A model generated the notes under the pieces. It was not told the origin of the DNA and made no database searches. It worked only from the letters and a program-made list of their open reading frames with translations. Positions 16,051 to 27,156 of a stretch of DNA of 49,352 nt are shown in pieces. How positions within the stretch are numbered: position 1 is the stretch's first letter; every line of letters begins with the position of its first letter. The stretch comes from a virus. Position numbers and translations under genes: made by a program. Location: the IMG/VR virus record IMGVR_UViG_3300049617_000358, positions 1-49,352 of that record, one strand, 5' to 3'.

Positions 16051-19000
16051 TGGTTGTCATTAGGAGCGTAAATCAGATAATCCAAGGACTAATGGATTAC
16101 TTCCGTCTGGCACAGCCTAACCTGGATACTAAGCCAGGAACGGTTGCCAGAGATTTGATGATTGAAGCTCCTGCTAGCTATGTTGGTCTACTTTATGATG
16201 AGCTGTCTAGCGTCTCTTCCCAGCAGAGCCTGCGGACCGTCGTCGGCTCAGATTTAGATAAGCTGGCGAAAAACTATGGATTGACCCGCCGTCAAAGCAC
16301 ATCAAGCACAGGAACGGTTCTCCTAACCTTTTCCTCTATCGGGGCTACTATCACCATCAATTCAGGGGATCAGGTTTTTTCTACCAGCCGAATTTCATTT
16401 ACTGTCAATAATGGAATTGCCGTCTCTCCGAGTCAACTCAACTTCTATCGCTCTATTGCTAGCAAATTCAGCGATCAATTAACCACAGCTGGGATTACTG
16501 ATCAATATGCCGTGCAGGTGACCGTCACGGCAACCTCAGCAGGATCTGCTGGTAATATTGGACTTTACGCTATTGATAGCAGCAATTCCGCTGGTGTCTC
16601 TAATGCGACCAATGTCGTTGCTTTTGCTGGAGGAACAGACCAGGAGAGCGATGCTGCTTTTCGTAATCGTATTCTTTCCTCTTTCTCGGGAGCATCGGTA
16701 GGAACAGCTTTGGGCTATCTAAATGTTGCCCTAGGAACAACTGGTGTCTCTGATGCCTATGTGGTCCAACCAGGAGATGTTCTAATGACCCGGGATGGAA
16801 CAGTGGTAGAGACAATCGGTGGTGTTCCGACCATTGTCTCTGAAGGCTCGGGTGGAAAGGTAGATATTGTTGTTCTAGGCGAAACCCTGGTTTCTACCAT
16901 GGATACCTACATTTATATTGACAAAAGCAATAACAATGATCCAACCAATGCCAAGAATAATTTCGTTCTAGGGCAAATTGCCGCTGATGCTAATAAAACC
17001 ATTAATCGTAAGAGAATTGATGATATTGCTAATGGTGTTCTTCCAAATCAGCCAGTTTCCAACATTGTAAGTGTCTCTGGAAGCATTTCTGGCTCTAATT
17101 TTGTTCAGCAAACTACAGATAGTCTGGGTAGAACCTCGGGTAATTATAAGCTAACCAATGATACGGGAGCTTATGGTGGTTCTCCATGGGGATTTGATAC
17201 CTTCTCATGGACATCCAACCAGATCTCCATGTTTCCAGAAAATATCATCAAGGGACAGGTCAATGGACAGGATCCGGTTACATTTACCGATGTCCTAGCT
17301 ATTCCACAAATACAGCAAAATGTAGGAATCACCAACGAAAACAGCATAACTACATCAAATCGTTCATTTATCCAATTATTGCACACTCCAGCAACCAATG
17401 TGACTCGGGTCTATAATGTTAATACAGGCGAACGCTATGTTATAGTCAATCCTAATCCAGATAGCACAGGAACATACAATACCACCGGTAGAGTACAGAT
17501 TAGCGGAAATACTCTTCCTTCGCCATCGGATCAGCTACAGGTAGATTATGTCTGGATTGTTAATTATGACGGCTATTCTGATTATGACGGACTAACAGGT
17601 ACAAATAATCCACGAACTGTGGATGATAGCATCGATTGGGGCTACGCCTCGGTCATCTCTAATGAGAAAATTAGCTATACACTAAATACCAGCACCAATT
17701 TCTTTACGGGTACTAGTACCTATCCGGTAGGAAATATTATCTCCGCCAAGACTTTTACCGAAATCTATGGGACAGTTACTACCGTTTCATCAGGATCATA
17801 CGTTAATCGTCTGTGTATCATTCTCTCTGAATTAGCTGTACCTACAACCCTAGTTTCCTCTGTCACCTGGAAACATAGTGTTGGAGAGCTATTTAACACA
17901 GCTCAAAATAATGGCTTATTTATAAATAGCACCCAGGTTTCTGGCATTCAAATCCGCTATCAGACCATGATTGTTCTGCCAAGTGATACCGTGGCACAGG
18001 TAGGAAGTTCTGTTTCCTGCATTCTTAACTCAACTGATGTTTTTAATACAGTAGGAAATACCGGATCTTTCTCAGGAACACAAATTACCATTCCAGCGGT
18101 TCCAGTTGCAACAACAGCTACTACCATTACCCTGTTGACAACATACATTGCCAATGCTGGTTCGCTCTTTTCTGTTCCTACCACCAGTCTTCCAGCCTCC
18201 AGGCTTAGTAACGGCTTGCTTCTGGGGAGCAATAATGGATTTAACAACTTTTCCCAGGTTAATATCTCACGGAGAGAGAATCAGACTGTTCAGGTTAATA
18301 CCAGCAATCAGATACTGATTGAACTTAATCTATTAGCTACCGATTACTCTCTTTCTGCTTCTCAGGTTCTATCGGTCATCCGTCTTTCTGATAATGTAGA
18401 ACTGTGGAATAGCAATAATGTTGGAACCGTACAGGTTGGTAGCGATGGTAATTATCAGGTTGTTCTAAATGGTAGCTCTTCAGCGGCTGCTGGGAACAAT
18501 GTCCTAATTATTTACTATGCCACAGATTTGTCTCGTTTTCAGCCTTTCTCCTATCAAAATCGTGTTATCACCTCGCGGGAAGATACCCTAACCTTGGATC
18601 TGGTCTCAAATCGTTTAACTCTCCCGCTCAATAAATTCTTCTCCCAAGCCTCTTCTCTTGCTTTCACTGTTTCGGAGATTAATTCCAATATTAGCCTGTT
18701 TTCAGTCTCGGATGGCTATTTAACCTCGGAAGGTAGTACAGCCCTTCTTTCCTCAGTTAGCACCAGTTTTTCCTCTCTTCCCGATCTACTAAATAAGAAA
18801 GTCCGTATCTCGGGAGCTCATATTGTAGCTGATAATGGTAGCTTTGATATTGTTTCTTACAATTCAGGAACAAATCAGTTAACTATAACTAATGATTACT
18901 CCCAAATTACCGCCGACCAAATCATGGTTATCCGTGTTTCCGATGGTAAGGAGGTTTGGGGGTATAATGGAACAATTGATCTTGTCAATAATCGACTTCT

Positions 19001-20129
19001 ATTGCCAGTTGGCGCTAAGGCTAATCCAGGAGATAGCGTCTATCTTGTAATTTTTGATTTCTCCTGCCTTTCTCGTACAGCAACCAAGCTAATTGGAACC
19101 ATTTCTGACCAGGTATCCAATGTTGGAACCATAACCGTTGGAGGAACAACCATTACTCAGGTTTCCTCGGCTGTCTTTACTGCCACAGAAGCTGGATTGC
19201 AGCAATCCCTTTTGCCCGCTATTCAAGCTGCTCTATCTTTGTCTTCTCCGGCAAATATTCCAGCAGGATTGAAATTGGTCAAGATTGCATCTTTGCAGAA
19301 GGTCCAGACGGTAGGAGGAGGGAATAACTCTATCCTGGAAACATTGGCTACCTATGACCTAAAAGGTCTTCAGATTAAGAACAACCTGCTTTATCCAGAT
19401 CAGACCATCGGAAATACTACTCTGGGTAATATGGATTTTATCCTTCCAGGAACAGCTAATAATAATGCCGCAGCTCCGGCTCTTGGAGATCAGCTTTTAA
19501 TCACCTTCTATTATACTCTGGACGGGGATAGTGAAAGCTTCAATTATAGTCGGATTGGCACACTATATTCTAACAAAAAATTTGCTCTTATCAATAATGT
19601 TTTTGTCAGCTCAGGATTTAAAGCCAGTCAGAGCACCCGTCTGTCTGTCATCAATTTTACCCAACCCCCGCTGGGTAGTCGATATACAGCCAGCTACAAT
19701 TATACTGCTCCTCAGCAAAATGAGCGAATTGTCATTACCTACAATTATAACCAGCTGATCGGGATGACTACCTTTAATGTTGAGAATACTCGACCAATTA
19801 ATGCTGATGTCCTGGTTAAGCAGGCACAAGAGGTTCTTCTTGATCTAACTATGTATGTTGTCATCGCTGACAGCTATCAAAGCAGCCAAGCGACCATTAT
19901 TCAGAATATTTTGAGCCAGGTACAATCGGCTATGACCACCACCACCTTGGGGGAAACAGTCGATGGATATACATTGATTAATATTGCCCAAGGAGTGACT
20001 GGTGTAGCTCGTGCTAGAATCAGCTATTTTAACATAACTGGACAACAAGGATCGGTAATCTCCGTTATCGCTCAAAATAACCAATACTTCTCTCCTAACA
20101 ATGTCAGCATCACTCCTGAAAGCTTCTGA
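16050..20129 (+). CDS. Giant baseplate wedge protein, J/gp6-like
   Basis: 1359 residues against about 300 for P2 gpJ and 660 for T4 gp6. The N-terminal 260 residues carry the baseplate J pattern: IIQGLMDYFRLAQPNLDTKPGTVARDLMIE, with the typical VGSDLDKLAKNYGLTR and GGTDQESDAAFRNRIL segments. A long beta-rich region (about 300-1230) follows and includes a module at nt 18745-18900 that resembles modules in the next two genes. The last 100 residues (ADVLVKQAQEVLLDLTMYVVI) resemble the J-protein end domain, as if a large insertion had been placed inside a J protein. It is coupled to the neighbours by one-base overlaps. Probable role: inner wedge scaffold that also extends outward. Confidence 0.78.
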   Translation: MVVIRSVNQIIQGLMDYFRLAQPNLDTKPGTVARDLMIEAPASYVGLLYDELSSVSSQQSLRTVVGSDLDKLAKNYGLTRRQSTSSTGTVLLTFSSIGATITINSGDQVFSTSRISFTVNNGIAVSPSQLNFYRSIASKFSDQLTTAGITDQYAVQVTVTATSAGSAGNIGLYAIDSSNSAGVSNATNVVAFAGGTDQESDAAFRNRILSSFSGASVGTALGYLNVALGTTGVSDAYVVQPGDVLMTRDGTVVETIGGVPTIVSEGSGGKVDIVVLGETLVSTMDTYIYIDKSNNNDPTNAKNNFVLGQIAADANKTINRKRIDDIANGVLPNQPVSNIVSVSGSISGSNFVQQTTDSLGRTSGNYKLTNDTGAYGGSPWGFDTFSWTSNQISMFPENIIKGQVNGQDPVTFTDVLAIPQIQQNVGITNENSITTSNRSFIQLLHTPATNVTRVYNVNTGERYVIVNPNPDSTGTYNTTGRVQISGNTLPSPSDQLQVDYVWIVNYDGYSDYDGLTGTNNPRTVDDSIDWGYASVISNEKISYTLNTSTNFFTGTSTYPVGNIISAKTFTEIYGTVTTVSSGSYVNRLCIILSELAVPTTLVSSVTWKHSVGELFNTAQNNGLFINSTQVSGIQIRYQTMIVLPSDTVAQVGSSVSCILNSTDVFNTVGNTGSFSGTQITIPAVPVATTATTITLLTTYIANAGSLFSVPTTSLPASRLSNGLLLGSNNGFNNFSQVNISRRENQTVQVNTSNQILIELNLLATDYSLSASQVLSVIRLSDNVELWNSNNVGTVQVGSDGNYQVVLNGSSSAAAGNNVLIIYYATDLSRFQPFSYQNRVITSREDTLTLDLVSNRLTLPLNKFFSQASSLAFTVSEINSNISLFSVSDGYLTSEGSTALLSSVSTSFSSLPDLLNKKVRISGAHIVADNGSFDIVSYNSGTNQLTITNDYSQITADQIMVIRVSDGKEVWGYNGTIDLVNNRLLLPVGAKANPGDSVYLVIFDFSCLSRTATKLIGTISDQVSNVGTITVGGTTITQVSSAVFTATEAGLQQSLLPAIQAALSLSSPANIPAGLKLVKIASLQKVQTVGGGNNSILETLATYDLKGLQIKNNLLYPDQTIGNTTLGNMDFILPGTANNNAAAPALGDQLLITFYYTLDGDSESFNYSRIGTLYSNKKFALINNVFVSSGFKASQSTRLSVINFTQPPLGSRYTASYNYTAPQQNERIVITYNYNQLIGMTTFNVENTRPINADVLVKQAQEVLLDLTMYVVIADSYQSSQATIIQNILSQVQSAMTTTTLGETVDGYTLINIAQGVTGVARARISYFNITGQQGSVISVIAQNNQYFSPNNVSITPESF

Positions 20130-23100
20130 TGGCTAATCTTCGCATAGTCAATGTCGTTATTTCCAGCAGCACTAGCATTTCGGTCACATTTACCGAAAAT
20201 CTGACGCTTAATTTGGTTACTGGAAATGTTCAGATTGTGGCGGTTACCCCTAATGTTCCAGATAGTCAGCCCCAGCTGCTTGCTATCTCAAGCAGTACAT
20301 TAACGATTACCTGTCAGCCACTAACACCATTAGCCGCTTATAACCTGACTTTTGTCAGTACACCAGACAATCCATTTATTTCTTTGAATGGTGATGCGGC
20401 TATCCTGCAAGATGGGAATAGTAATGTCTATCTAATTATTGCTCCTCTGGAGCCAGAGAATACTGCCTTAAATTATTTTAAAAGCTATCTTTCAGGCAAT
20501 ATTTACGATCTGAATGGAACGAATATTGTCAGTACCTATCTCGCTGGATTAAGCACCATCTTATCCAAGACACTTCATGACATTGATCAGGTTAAAAATG
20601 AGAACTATTTATCTTTTGATGTCATTGATGAGCAGCAAACTCGTGGTTATGGTCCCTATGATCGCCTAAATGAAGAAGCCGCATATCAGATTACCAGGGT
20701 TGGATTGACTCCAACCGGGACGCAAGCAAGCAATCTCTTTGAGATTACCGATTTTACCTCCTCACCGGTTTCTCTGCAACAGCAGAGCGTTACTGAAAGT
20801 CTGACTGTATCCAGCAGCGATACAGTTGGCACCTTTAATATCAACGATTTGACAATATCCTTGGGTAATTCTCCTATTATCATCTTAGATAGTCTAATCT
20901 TTGTCCAAAGTACCTTGCCGCAGAGCTATACCTATCCGATAGATACCTTAGGATATCAGCTGCTCTCTGGGGAATATGATCAAGCTTATGCTAGCAGCTA
21001 TGCTCTTCTTTCGGCAAACCAAATTCGATTAAATTCCCAGATTTTATCTGATCCTAATTTTTCTCCGCAGAATATTGTTCAGATAATGATTACTTATCGG
21101 TACAAGGATTTGGGTATTGTAGTCGATCCTAGCAGTGTCTCAGTCTCTGCCGTAGAGCAGAGCGTTAGGGAGACCTTACCGCCAATTGAGAATATTTTTA
21201 CACTAGCTCATGCTCCAATTACTGATAGTTCAGGAAATATTCAGACGGTTGGTGGAGTATCATTTACAGATCCTAATAATCTTCCTGGGACGCTTCATCC
21301 TGCATTTAGCATAGAAATTCCATATCGTTTGGCGGCTCTGCCTAGCTCTCCTGGGCAATATGCTATCAATTACAGCACAGGGACGGTTTATACCTTTGGA
21401 GCTACTGTCGCTAATGATGGAACAGGAGCTTATCCACCGGTAGCTACCTATAATTATCTCTTGACCTTCAATTCTGAGCTGGATTATGTCTATGATGAGA
21501 CCTCACTAGATCTGGTTGCATTACCATCAGGCAATCTAATCAATAATTCAGGAAGTATTGATTTTAACTATGAAAAGGTGCTTGTACCTGGAGTAGATTA
21601 TGTGGCAGATTTGCACGTAGAAAGCCTATCAGAGCAAATTGGCAACAATTTGGTAGCTAACAATATCATTCTGACCCAGAATTCTCCGGTGACCAATGTC
21701 TTTAGAGTTCTAAATCAAACCTCTGGCGAAATCTATAATGTTACATACTTCACCGATAGCAAGATTTACTTTACCTACAATAATGCCCCAAATGTTCAGC
21801 CACAGACCCATGAAAGAGCTGCATTCCAAGAGATTATCAATGAATTATTGACGGTCAATAGTGTCTTAACTAACAGTTCAGGATTATCTATCTTCCAGAT
21901 TTTTCTTTCTAATGCTCAAATTGTAGCTGGGACAGAGGATTGTCTTGCTTCTTCTTTTAATACCAGTCTAGTTTTTTCAGATACAGCAATTTTTGTTTCT
22001 GAGCGGTGGTTTGATAGAGAGATGACCCAAGCTCAAAATATCAATAGACTCTCCATTGGTCAATATCTTGTCGATTATGCTAAAGGTGTAATTTATCTTG
22101 CTGTAGCTAATCCTAAGATACTTTCTATCGGTGGATGTACATATAGAAACAGTGTCATTCTTCCGCAGTATCCACATTTGATTAGTGTTGATAATCTTTA
22201 TTATCAGCTTTCTCCTCTGACGCCAACTGTTAAGCAGTTTTCCTATCTAAATTTTGTTGATGGTCAGATTTCTATTGCTTCATTAGATCCATCAGACGAG
22301 CTTTACCTCAATAATAGCTCTACCATCTATCAATTTTTCAATGGACAGGTAGGTGTCTTCATGGGAGCGACTTTTGTCCCGGGAGTAACCTATCAACCTA
22401 AATTCATTCGCTCGGTCTTCGAATTTTCCGATTTAGAGAATAGCATCAATCCGCTCAATTTTGCCCAGGTCTCTTCTTCTAATGGCTATAATATTTCAGT
22501 TTCCCCCATCATTGGGCAAAATTATGAGATAGTTCAATTTGATGGTATTCATTACTTTGTTCTTCTCAATCTGAACATTCCCTATCTTTCACCTGGTATT
22601 ACCTATACTTTCACCATCTCTCGTACCTCGGATAGCGTTTCTTTGTGGAATGCTTCTGGGACAATTGTTCCTGGAAATCCGGTCAAGCTAATCCTTCCTG
22701 GAATTGGTTCCCCAGCTGTAGGGCAGATGGTTTCCCTTTCTTGGAATATTGTGATTAGTCCATTGTCTAGGATTGTCCTTGATTACAATCGAGGAGATTT
22801 TTGGGTAGATTATACTTCTCTTCTTGATGAAATTGTTATTTCCTATGAGTATGGAGATAATGTACTGGATTTTCGTCAAGGAACTCTAGGAGCAGGAACA
22901 AACTATTATGTCTCCTATAAGGTAGGAGCTTTGCGAGATGCTCTTGTCCGTAATTTTAGCACCTTGGTTAATGTTCCAGAATTAACCAATTTTGAGATTG
23001 ACTTTGCTCGAGAAAGCTATCGTGATTGTATCACAGCGGCTTTAACATCCTTTATTCAGGGACCAACCATCTCGGCAATGAAGAATATTGGTCAGACTAT

Positions 23101-26100
23101 TTCTCATGTACCTCCAACGATTACCGAGAGTGTCTTCTCTGGATGGTCTTTAGGAAATAGTCTTCTTTATCCGGATGTGGTTAAAACCACAGGAAATATT
23201 CAGCTGGTTCCTGGTAAATTTGGCAGTGGAGCCATGATCGGCTCTCCAGGGGAGAGCATTTCTCTTCCTGTCAATTCGGCTCTTCGTCTGGAAGAGGGAA
23301 CCTTTGAGAGCTGGATTTCTCCAGGATGGAATGGAATAGATAATCAGGCAGAATTGAGCTTTACCATTTTGCAGGATGGTTATGCTATAGATCCCTTGAA
23401 GGTTTATCTGGGAGGACAGGAAAATCATCCATCAGGAAATGTCTTTTCTCTCGGTCAATTAAGTGTAGGTATCCCTAATAAGCATAAATTTGGTGTATTT
23501 ATTTACTATGCCGCAGATAGTGGCGGATTATTTAATCGCTGGTATGTCGAAATTGTCGATGGCTATAGCCAGCATAGCTATCAAATTAAGATTGGAAGTA
23601 ATGGGGTAATCTATGATAATAAGCCTTATCCTGGATCTGGCGGTAGCACCTTCACAGGGAAAGGTAGTATTACCTTCAATTTTACGGCTAATGGAACATC
23701 TTTCCAAGATGTTGGAATCACCTTTGTCTCCGATGTTCCTCATTTTATTTTTGATGTTGGACAAGAAATTGGCAGTAATCGGCTATCCTTATTTAAGGAT
23801 GCCTCTGGGTATTTAACCTTTCGAGTCTATGATAGACTTGGAACCTCTTATTCTGTCTCTTATGATGTCGCCTCCTGGCAAAATGGAGATTGGCATCATA
23901 TAGGAACAAGCTGGAAATTGAATACAAAAAATTCAATGGATGAGATGCATTTATTCGTCGATGGTTTTGAGGTTCCTAATATTATTCGCTATGGGCAAAG
24001 ATTACAGCCCTATCTTCATGAGAACTTCCGGACCATCGATCCAGAAGAGGTGATTGGTAGCACATCTAGGGACACTCTATCTGGGACAGATTTGAGGATA
24101 ACAGCAGGATCAAATGTTGTTTCATCCAGCATCAATTTCTCAAATTATCACATTTTCCCTGGTGATACCCTTATCATAAATGAAATTGGTTTTGGAAGTT
24201 ATACCATCTCCAGCATTTCTGGGCAAAGTATTACTCTAACCTCTCCTATGCCTAATAGTCTACCGGATGGTAGATTTGTCATAAATCAGCTTTCCCTATC
24301 CTTACAAAGCAATATCAGCACGGCAGCTAATATTGCCGTTTCTTCAATTCATCCTAGTCTATCAGGGACGGATTTAGTCAGTCCTTCGAGTGGCAGTACG
24401 GTTTCCTCGGCAACCTGGAACTTTTCCTCTCAAGGCATTTTGCCTGGGTGGAGCATTTCTATCGATCAGATAGGGACGCAAACTATTATCACCATTTTGC
24501 AGGTGAATGGAAATCAGCTGACCTTGGATTACACTCTTACTTCGGCGATATCAAATTCTACCTTCCGTATCTATTCGCCGAATGCTGCCCAGGAACTGCC
24601 TGGAGTTCGGGCAGTTTCTCCCGATTATTCTATCTCGGCAGCTGGAAATCAGATAATTTTCACCAACGGATTGTTCGCTGGTGATCTGATCCTGGTCAAT
24701 CTACTCGGGTTGAACAGCCGGAAGATTAAGCAGGAAATCTATCTTTGGTCAGATCAGGTTCAAAATATCCTAGGAACGCAGCTGCCATCTCCTATTAATG
24801 TCTCCGAGGCTCGGATTAATCGGGTCATCTTGGCTTCTACCTCAATTGGTCCGACCAATAGTACTTTAATCGGGGGAACTTGGGTCTCCTCTAACTTGAC
24901 GACAAGCCAGCCTTCTAATGGAACAACCGGGCGAAGCTTGCAGGTCTTCATAGGAGGAACAAATGCTAGCTTTACCTCTCCTGTCCTGGTTACTATCAAT
25001 GGAACAGGGGTTTCCGGATCCCAATCTGAGGTGCTTTCATTCTCCAATTATGGGAAGATGAACTCAGTTAAGTATTACACCGGGATTAACTTCATCCAGG
25101 TAAATGCGGCTCCTATCAATACAGCCCGAAATGCTGTCAATATTAAGGTTAGAGAGGCTTTACCAATCACTATGGCGGAGAATGGTGGAACTGCTCCAAC
25201 TATTAGGTTTAGCTATCCCATTGGGGGTGGACAGACACTATCTTCTCTTGGTGGAACGACAGTTTATGATGCAAATCAGGTTTTCTCCCAGGGATTGGTA
25301 GGAAACTCCATCTCTATTGTATCTCCTGCCATAGGGGTTTTCTCCGTCTTGGCTGTTTCTTTTGATGGTCATACTCTGACTCTAAGCGGAAGCCTTTCTT
25401 CATTTACCAATGGAACATATTCCCTGCTCAATTCTACCACGGCAGGATCTGGAGTTCAGAACGGCTTTTTCACCTTTGAGAGTTCTCCAGGAGTTTCATA
25501 TCTTCTTCGTTCAGGGTATTATGATTTTTCCTATTCATCCTGGATGAAGGTTTCTCTTGCTCCATTTACTGGCAATTTGTTTTTAGGATCAGACTTTGAG
25601 GGTAATAATCTTTTTTCAGGTGCTCTTGATCAGAGCATTAGCTACTCAATGATGCTGATAGATACTAGGATTGGAGAAAGTACTCCGGCTAATCAGCGAA
25701 GCATTACCAAGGATTTTAACTCCTTGAAAGCTCTATCTCCTGATAAGAATACCCTCCTTTTTCTATCCTATGATACTACTCCTTTGAGTAATTCTGCCCC
25801 GGTGTATGCTATAACTGGTGATAATCAGCAGCTATTTCACTCTAATATTGTTATCAATCAGAATTTTGAGCAAAGCCTTGTTCTTCTTAATCAGCCGCTA
25901 ACCATCCAAAATGAGGGTGTATTAGACACTAGGAGCCAGGGAACGATTGAGTTTTGGGTTTCCCCATTGATGGATACGGGGAATGATCCTAATAACCGCT
26001 GTTATTTTGATGCTTACGGGGCGGTCTCCGAGCAGGTACAAAGTCTGAGTAGTGTTTCTTTATCTGTCTCCTCCCCCATTGGATCGGTTCTTTCTGTCCA

Positions 26101-27148
26101 GCTTGTAGGAGGAAATCCGACCATCGATTATTTTGCAGGAGGTAAAGTTCTACTGGACACTAAAAATGCTATTTCTGAGACTGGCTTTTCTTTGACCAAC
26201 GGTTCTGTTTTAGTTAGCCAGCCAGCTTTCCAGGTTCTTTCGGTGACTATTGTTGGTGATCTGACCATGACTGATTACTTCGCTGGCGGAAGTATTTCTA
26301 CCTCTGGGACGACTATCTATCTTTCCAAGACCCTTCCTGGGAATGATCTTCCTTTGACTATCATTTATCAGCCAGTTTTGCAAGGAAAGCGAAATGTCCT
26401 AGAAAAGCAAATTATTTGGCTAAACCGTCCTTTGCCTCGGGCAAATTGTCAGGTCATTGTTAATTATCTCCCCAAGGGGATCCAGGGAGATCGTTTATCT
26501 ATTCAAAAAGATAACCTAGGAAATCTTAATTTTACCATTAATGCCTCAGGTCAAGGATATACAGTATCTCAGCCTATTTTTTGGACAAAAAATTCCTGGC
26601 ATCGGGTTAAGGCAACCTATAAGATCAACGGATCAGCAGGATCTAATGAAATGCGATTATTCGTTGATGGCTATCAGAATGATAATATCCTTCAAGGAGG
26701 ATTTTATCTCAATTCCGATGGTTATGGATATACTGGAAGTATTAATTTTCTAGATCCAATTAATCAAATAATGGTAGGTACCGCCTATAATACCACCTCG
26801 CCAGCATTTATTCTTCTTGATAACCTAAAAATCAGCAATCATGTTCATCCGGTATTCGCTCCGTATGGAGAGCCGATTGATGTTAATTATAGCCCCAATT
26901 TGAGTGTCGTGACTCCGGTCTCCTCAGATCTTTACACGACATATTTATTAAATTCACAGCTAACCTCTTCATTGAACACAGATTTTGCTCTGTTGGTAGA
27001 TAGAAATAATGGCGGATTTGAATTTTCTCTTGATATAGATGATGCGTTTGGGATTGTACAAGGTAGCGATAAGATTAAGGAAGCTTTGGAAGAAATTGTC
27101 AATATTTTGAAGCCAGCTAATAGTAGAGCGTTTATCTCGTATTCTTAA
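20129..27148 (+). CDS. Very large baseplate/tail adhesin with LamG-like domains
   Basis: 2339 residues, the largest gene in the window. Residues about 110-200 (ALNYFKSYLSGNIYDLNGTN, then HDIDQVKNENYLSFDVIDEQ) look like a baseplate-attachment segment. Two concanavalin/LamG-like folds are visible from paired signatures: FESWISPGWN with WHHIGTSWKL and MHLFVDGFEV (about 1070-1290), and IEFWVSPLMD with WHRVKATYKI and MRLFVDGYQ (about 1940-2190). Both are interrupted by insertions. Repeated beta modules lie between them (nt 24070-24570, 25255-25430). LamG folds commonly bind glycans, so host surface binding is plausible. The last 60 residues are helical and acidic (DKIKEALEEIVNILKPANS). Start TGATG overlaps the upstream stop. 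Role as adhesin is inferred. Confidence 0.65.
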   Translation: MANLRIVNVVISSSTSISVTFTENLTLNLVTGNVQIVAVTPNVPDSQPQLLAISSSTLTITCQPLTPLAAYNLTFVSTPDNPFISLNGDAAILQDGNSNVYLIIAPLEPENTALNYFKSYLSGNIYDLNGTNIVSTYLAGLSTILSKTLHDIDQVKNENYLSFDVIDEQQTRGYGPYDRLNEEAAYQITRVGLTPTGTQASNLFEITDFTSSPVSLQQQSVTESLTVSSSDTVGTFNINDLTISLGNSPIIILDSLIFVQSTLPQSYTYPIDTLGYQLLSGEYDQAYASSYALLSANQIRLNSQILSDPNFSPQNIVQIMITYRYKDLGIVVDPSSVSVSAVEQSVRETLPPIENIFTLAHAPITDSSGNIQTVGGVSFTDPNNLPGTLHPAFSIEIPYRLAALPSSPGQYAINYSTGTVYTFGATVANDGTGAYPPVATYNYLLTFNSELDYVYDETSLDLVALPSGNLINNSGSIDFNYEKVLVPGVDYVADLHVESLSEQIGNNLVANNIILTQNSPVTNVFRVLNQTSGEIYNVTYFTDSKIYFTYNNAPNVQPQTHERAAFQEIINELLTVNSVLTNSSGLSIFQIFLSNAQIVAGTEDCLASSFNTSLVFSDTAIFVSERWFDREMTQAQNINRLSIGQYLVDYAKGVIYLAVANPKILSIGGCTYRNSVILPQYPHLISVDNLYYQLSPLTPTVKQFSYLNFVDGQISIASLDPSDELYLNNSSTIYQFFNGQVGVFMGATFVPGVTYQPKFIRSVFEFSDLENSINPLNFAQVSSSNGYNISVSPIIGQNYEIVQFDGIHYFVLLNLNIPYLSPGITYTFTISRTSDSVSLWNASGTIVPGNPVKLILPGIGSPAVGQMVSLSWNIVISPLSRIVLDYNRGDFWVDYTSLLDEIVISYEYGDNVLDFRQGTLGAGTNYYVSYKVGALRDALVRNFSTLVNVPELTNFEIDFARESYRDCITAALTSFIQGPTISAMKNIGQTISHVPPTITESVFSGWSLGNSLLYPDVVKTTGNIQLVPGKFGSGAMIGSPGESISLPVNSALRLEEGTFESWISPGWNGIDNQAELSFTILQDGYAIDPLKVYLGGQENHPSGNVFSLGQLSVGIPNKHKFGVFIYYAADSGGLFNRWYVEIVDGYSQHSYQIKIGSNGVIYDNKPYPGSGGSTFTGKGSITFNFTANGTSFQDVGITFVSDVPHFIFDVGQEIGSNRLSLFKDASGYLTFRVYDRLGTSYSVSYDVASWQNGDWHHIGTSWKLNTKNSMDEMHLFVDGFEVPNIIRYGQRLQPYLHENFRTIDPEEVIGSTSRDTLSGTDLRITAGSNVVSSSINFSNYHIFPGDTLIINEIGFGSYTISSISGQSITLTSPMPNSLPDGRFVINQLSLSLQSNISTAANIAVSSIHPSLSGTDLVSPSSGSTVSSATWNFSSQGILPGWSISIDQIGTQTIITILQVNGNQLTLDYTLTSAISNSTFRIYSPNAAQELPGVRAVSPDYSISAAGNQIIFTNGLFAGDLILVNLLGLNSRKIKQEIYLWSDQVQNILGTQLPSPINVSEARINRVILASTSIGPTNSTLIGGTWVSSNLTTSQPSNGTTGRSLQVFIGGTNASFTSPVLVTINGTGVSGSQSEVLSFSNYGKMNSVKYYTGINFIQVNAAPINTARNAVNIKVREALPITMAENGGTAPTIRFSYPIGGGQTLSSLGGTTVYDANQVFSQGLVGNSISIVSPAIGVFSVLAVSFDGHTLTLSGSLSSFTNGTYSLLNSTTAGSGVQNGFFTFESSPGVSYLLRSGYYDFSYSSWMKVSLAPFTGNLFLGSDFEGNNLFSGALDQSISYSMMLIDTRIGESTPANQRSITKDFNSLKALSPDKNTLLFLSYDTTPLSNSAPVYAITGDNQQLFHSNIVINQNFEQSLVLLNQPLTIQNEGVLDTRSQGTIEFWVSPLMDTGNDPNNRCYFDAYGAVSEQVQSLSSVSLSVSSPIGSVLSVQLVGGNPTIDYFAGGKVLLDTKNAISETGFSLTNGSVLVSQPAFQVLSVTIVGDLTMTDYFAGGSISTSGTTIYLSKTLPGNDLPLTIIYQPVLQGKRNVLEKQIIWLNRPLPRANCQVIVNYLPKGIQGDRLSIQKDNLGNLNFTINASGQGYTVSQPIFWTKNSWHRVKATYKINGSAGSNEMRLFVDGYQNDNILQGGFYLNSDGYGYTGSINFLDPINQIMVGTAYNTTSPAFILLDNLKISNHVHPVFAPYGEPIDVNYSPNLSVVTPVSSDLYTTYLLNSQLTSSLNTDFALLVDRNNGGFEFSLDIDDAFGIVQGSDKIKEALEEIVNILKPANSRAFISYS

Positions 27149-27156
27149 ACCAGCCT

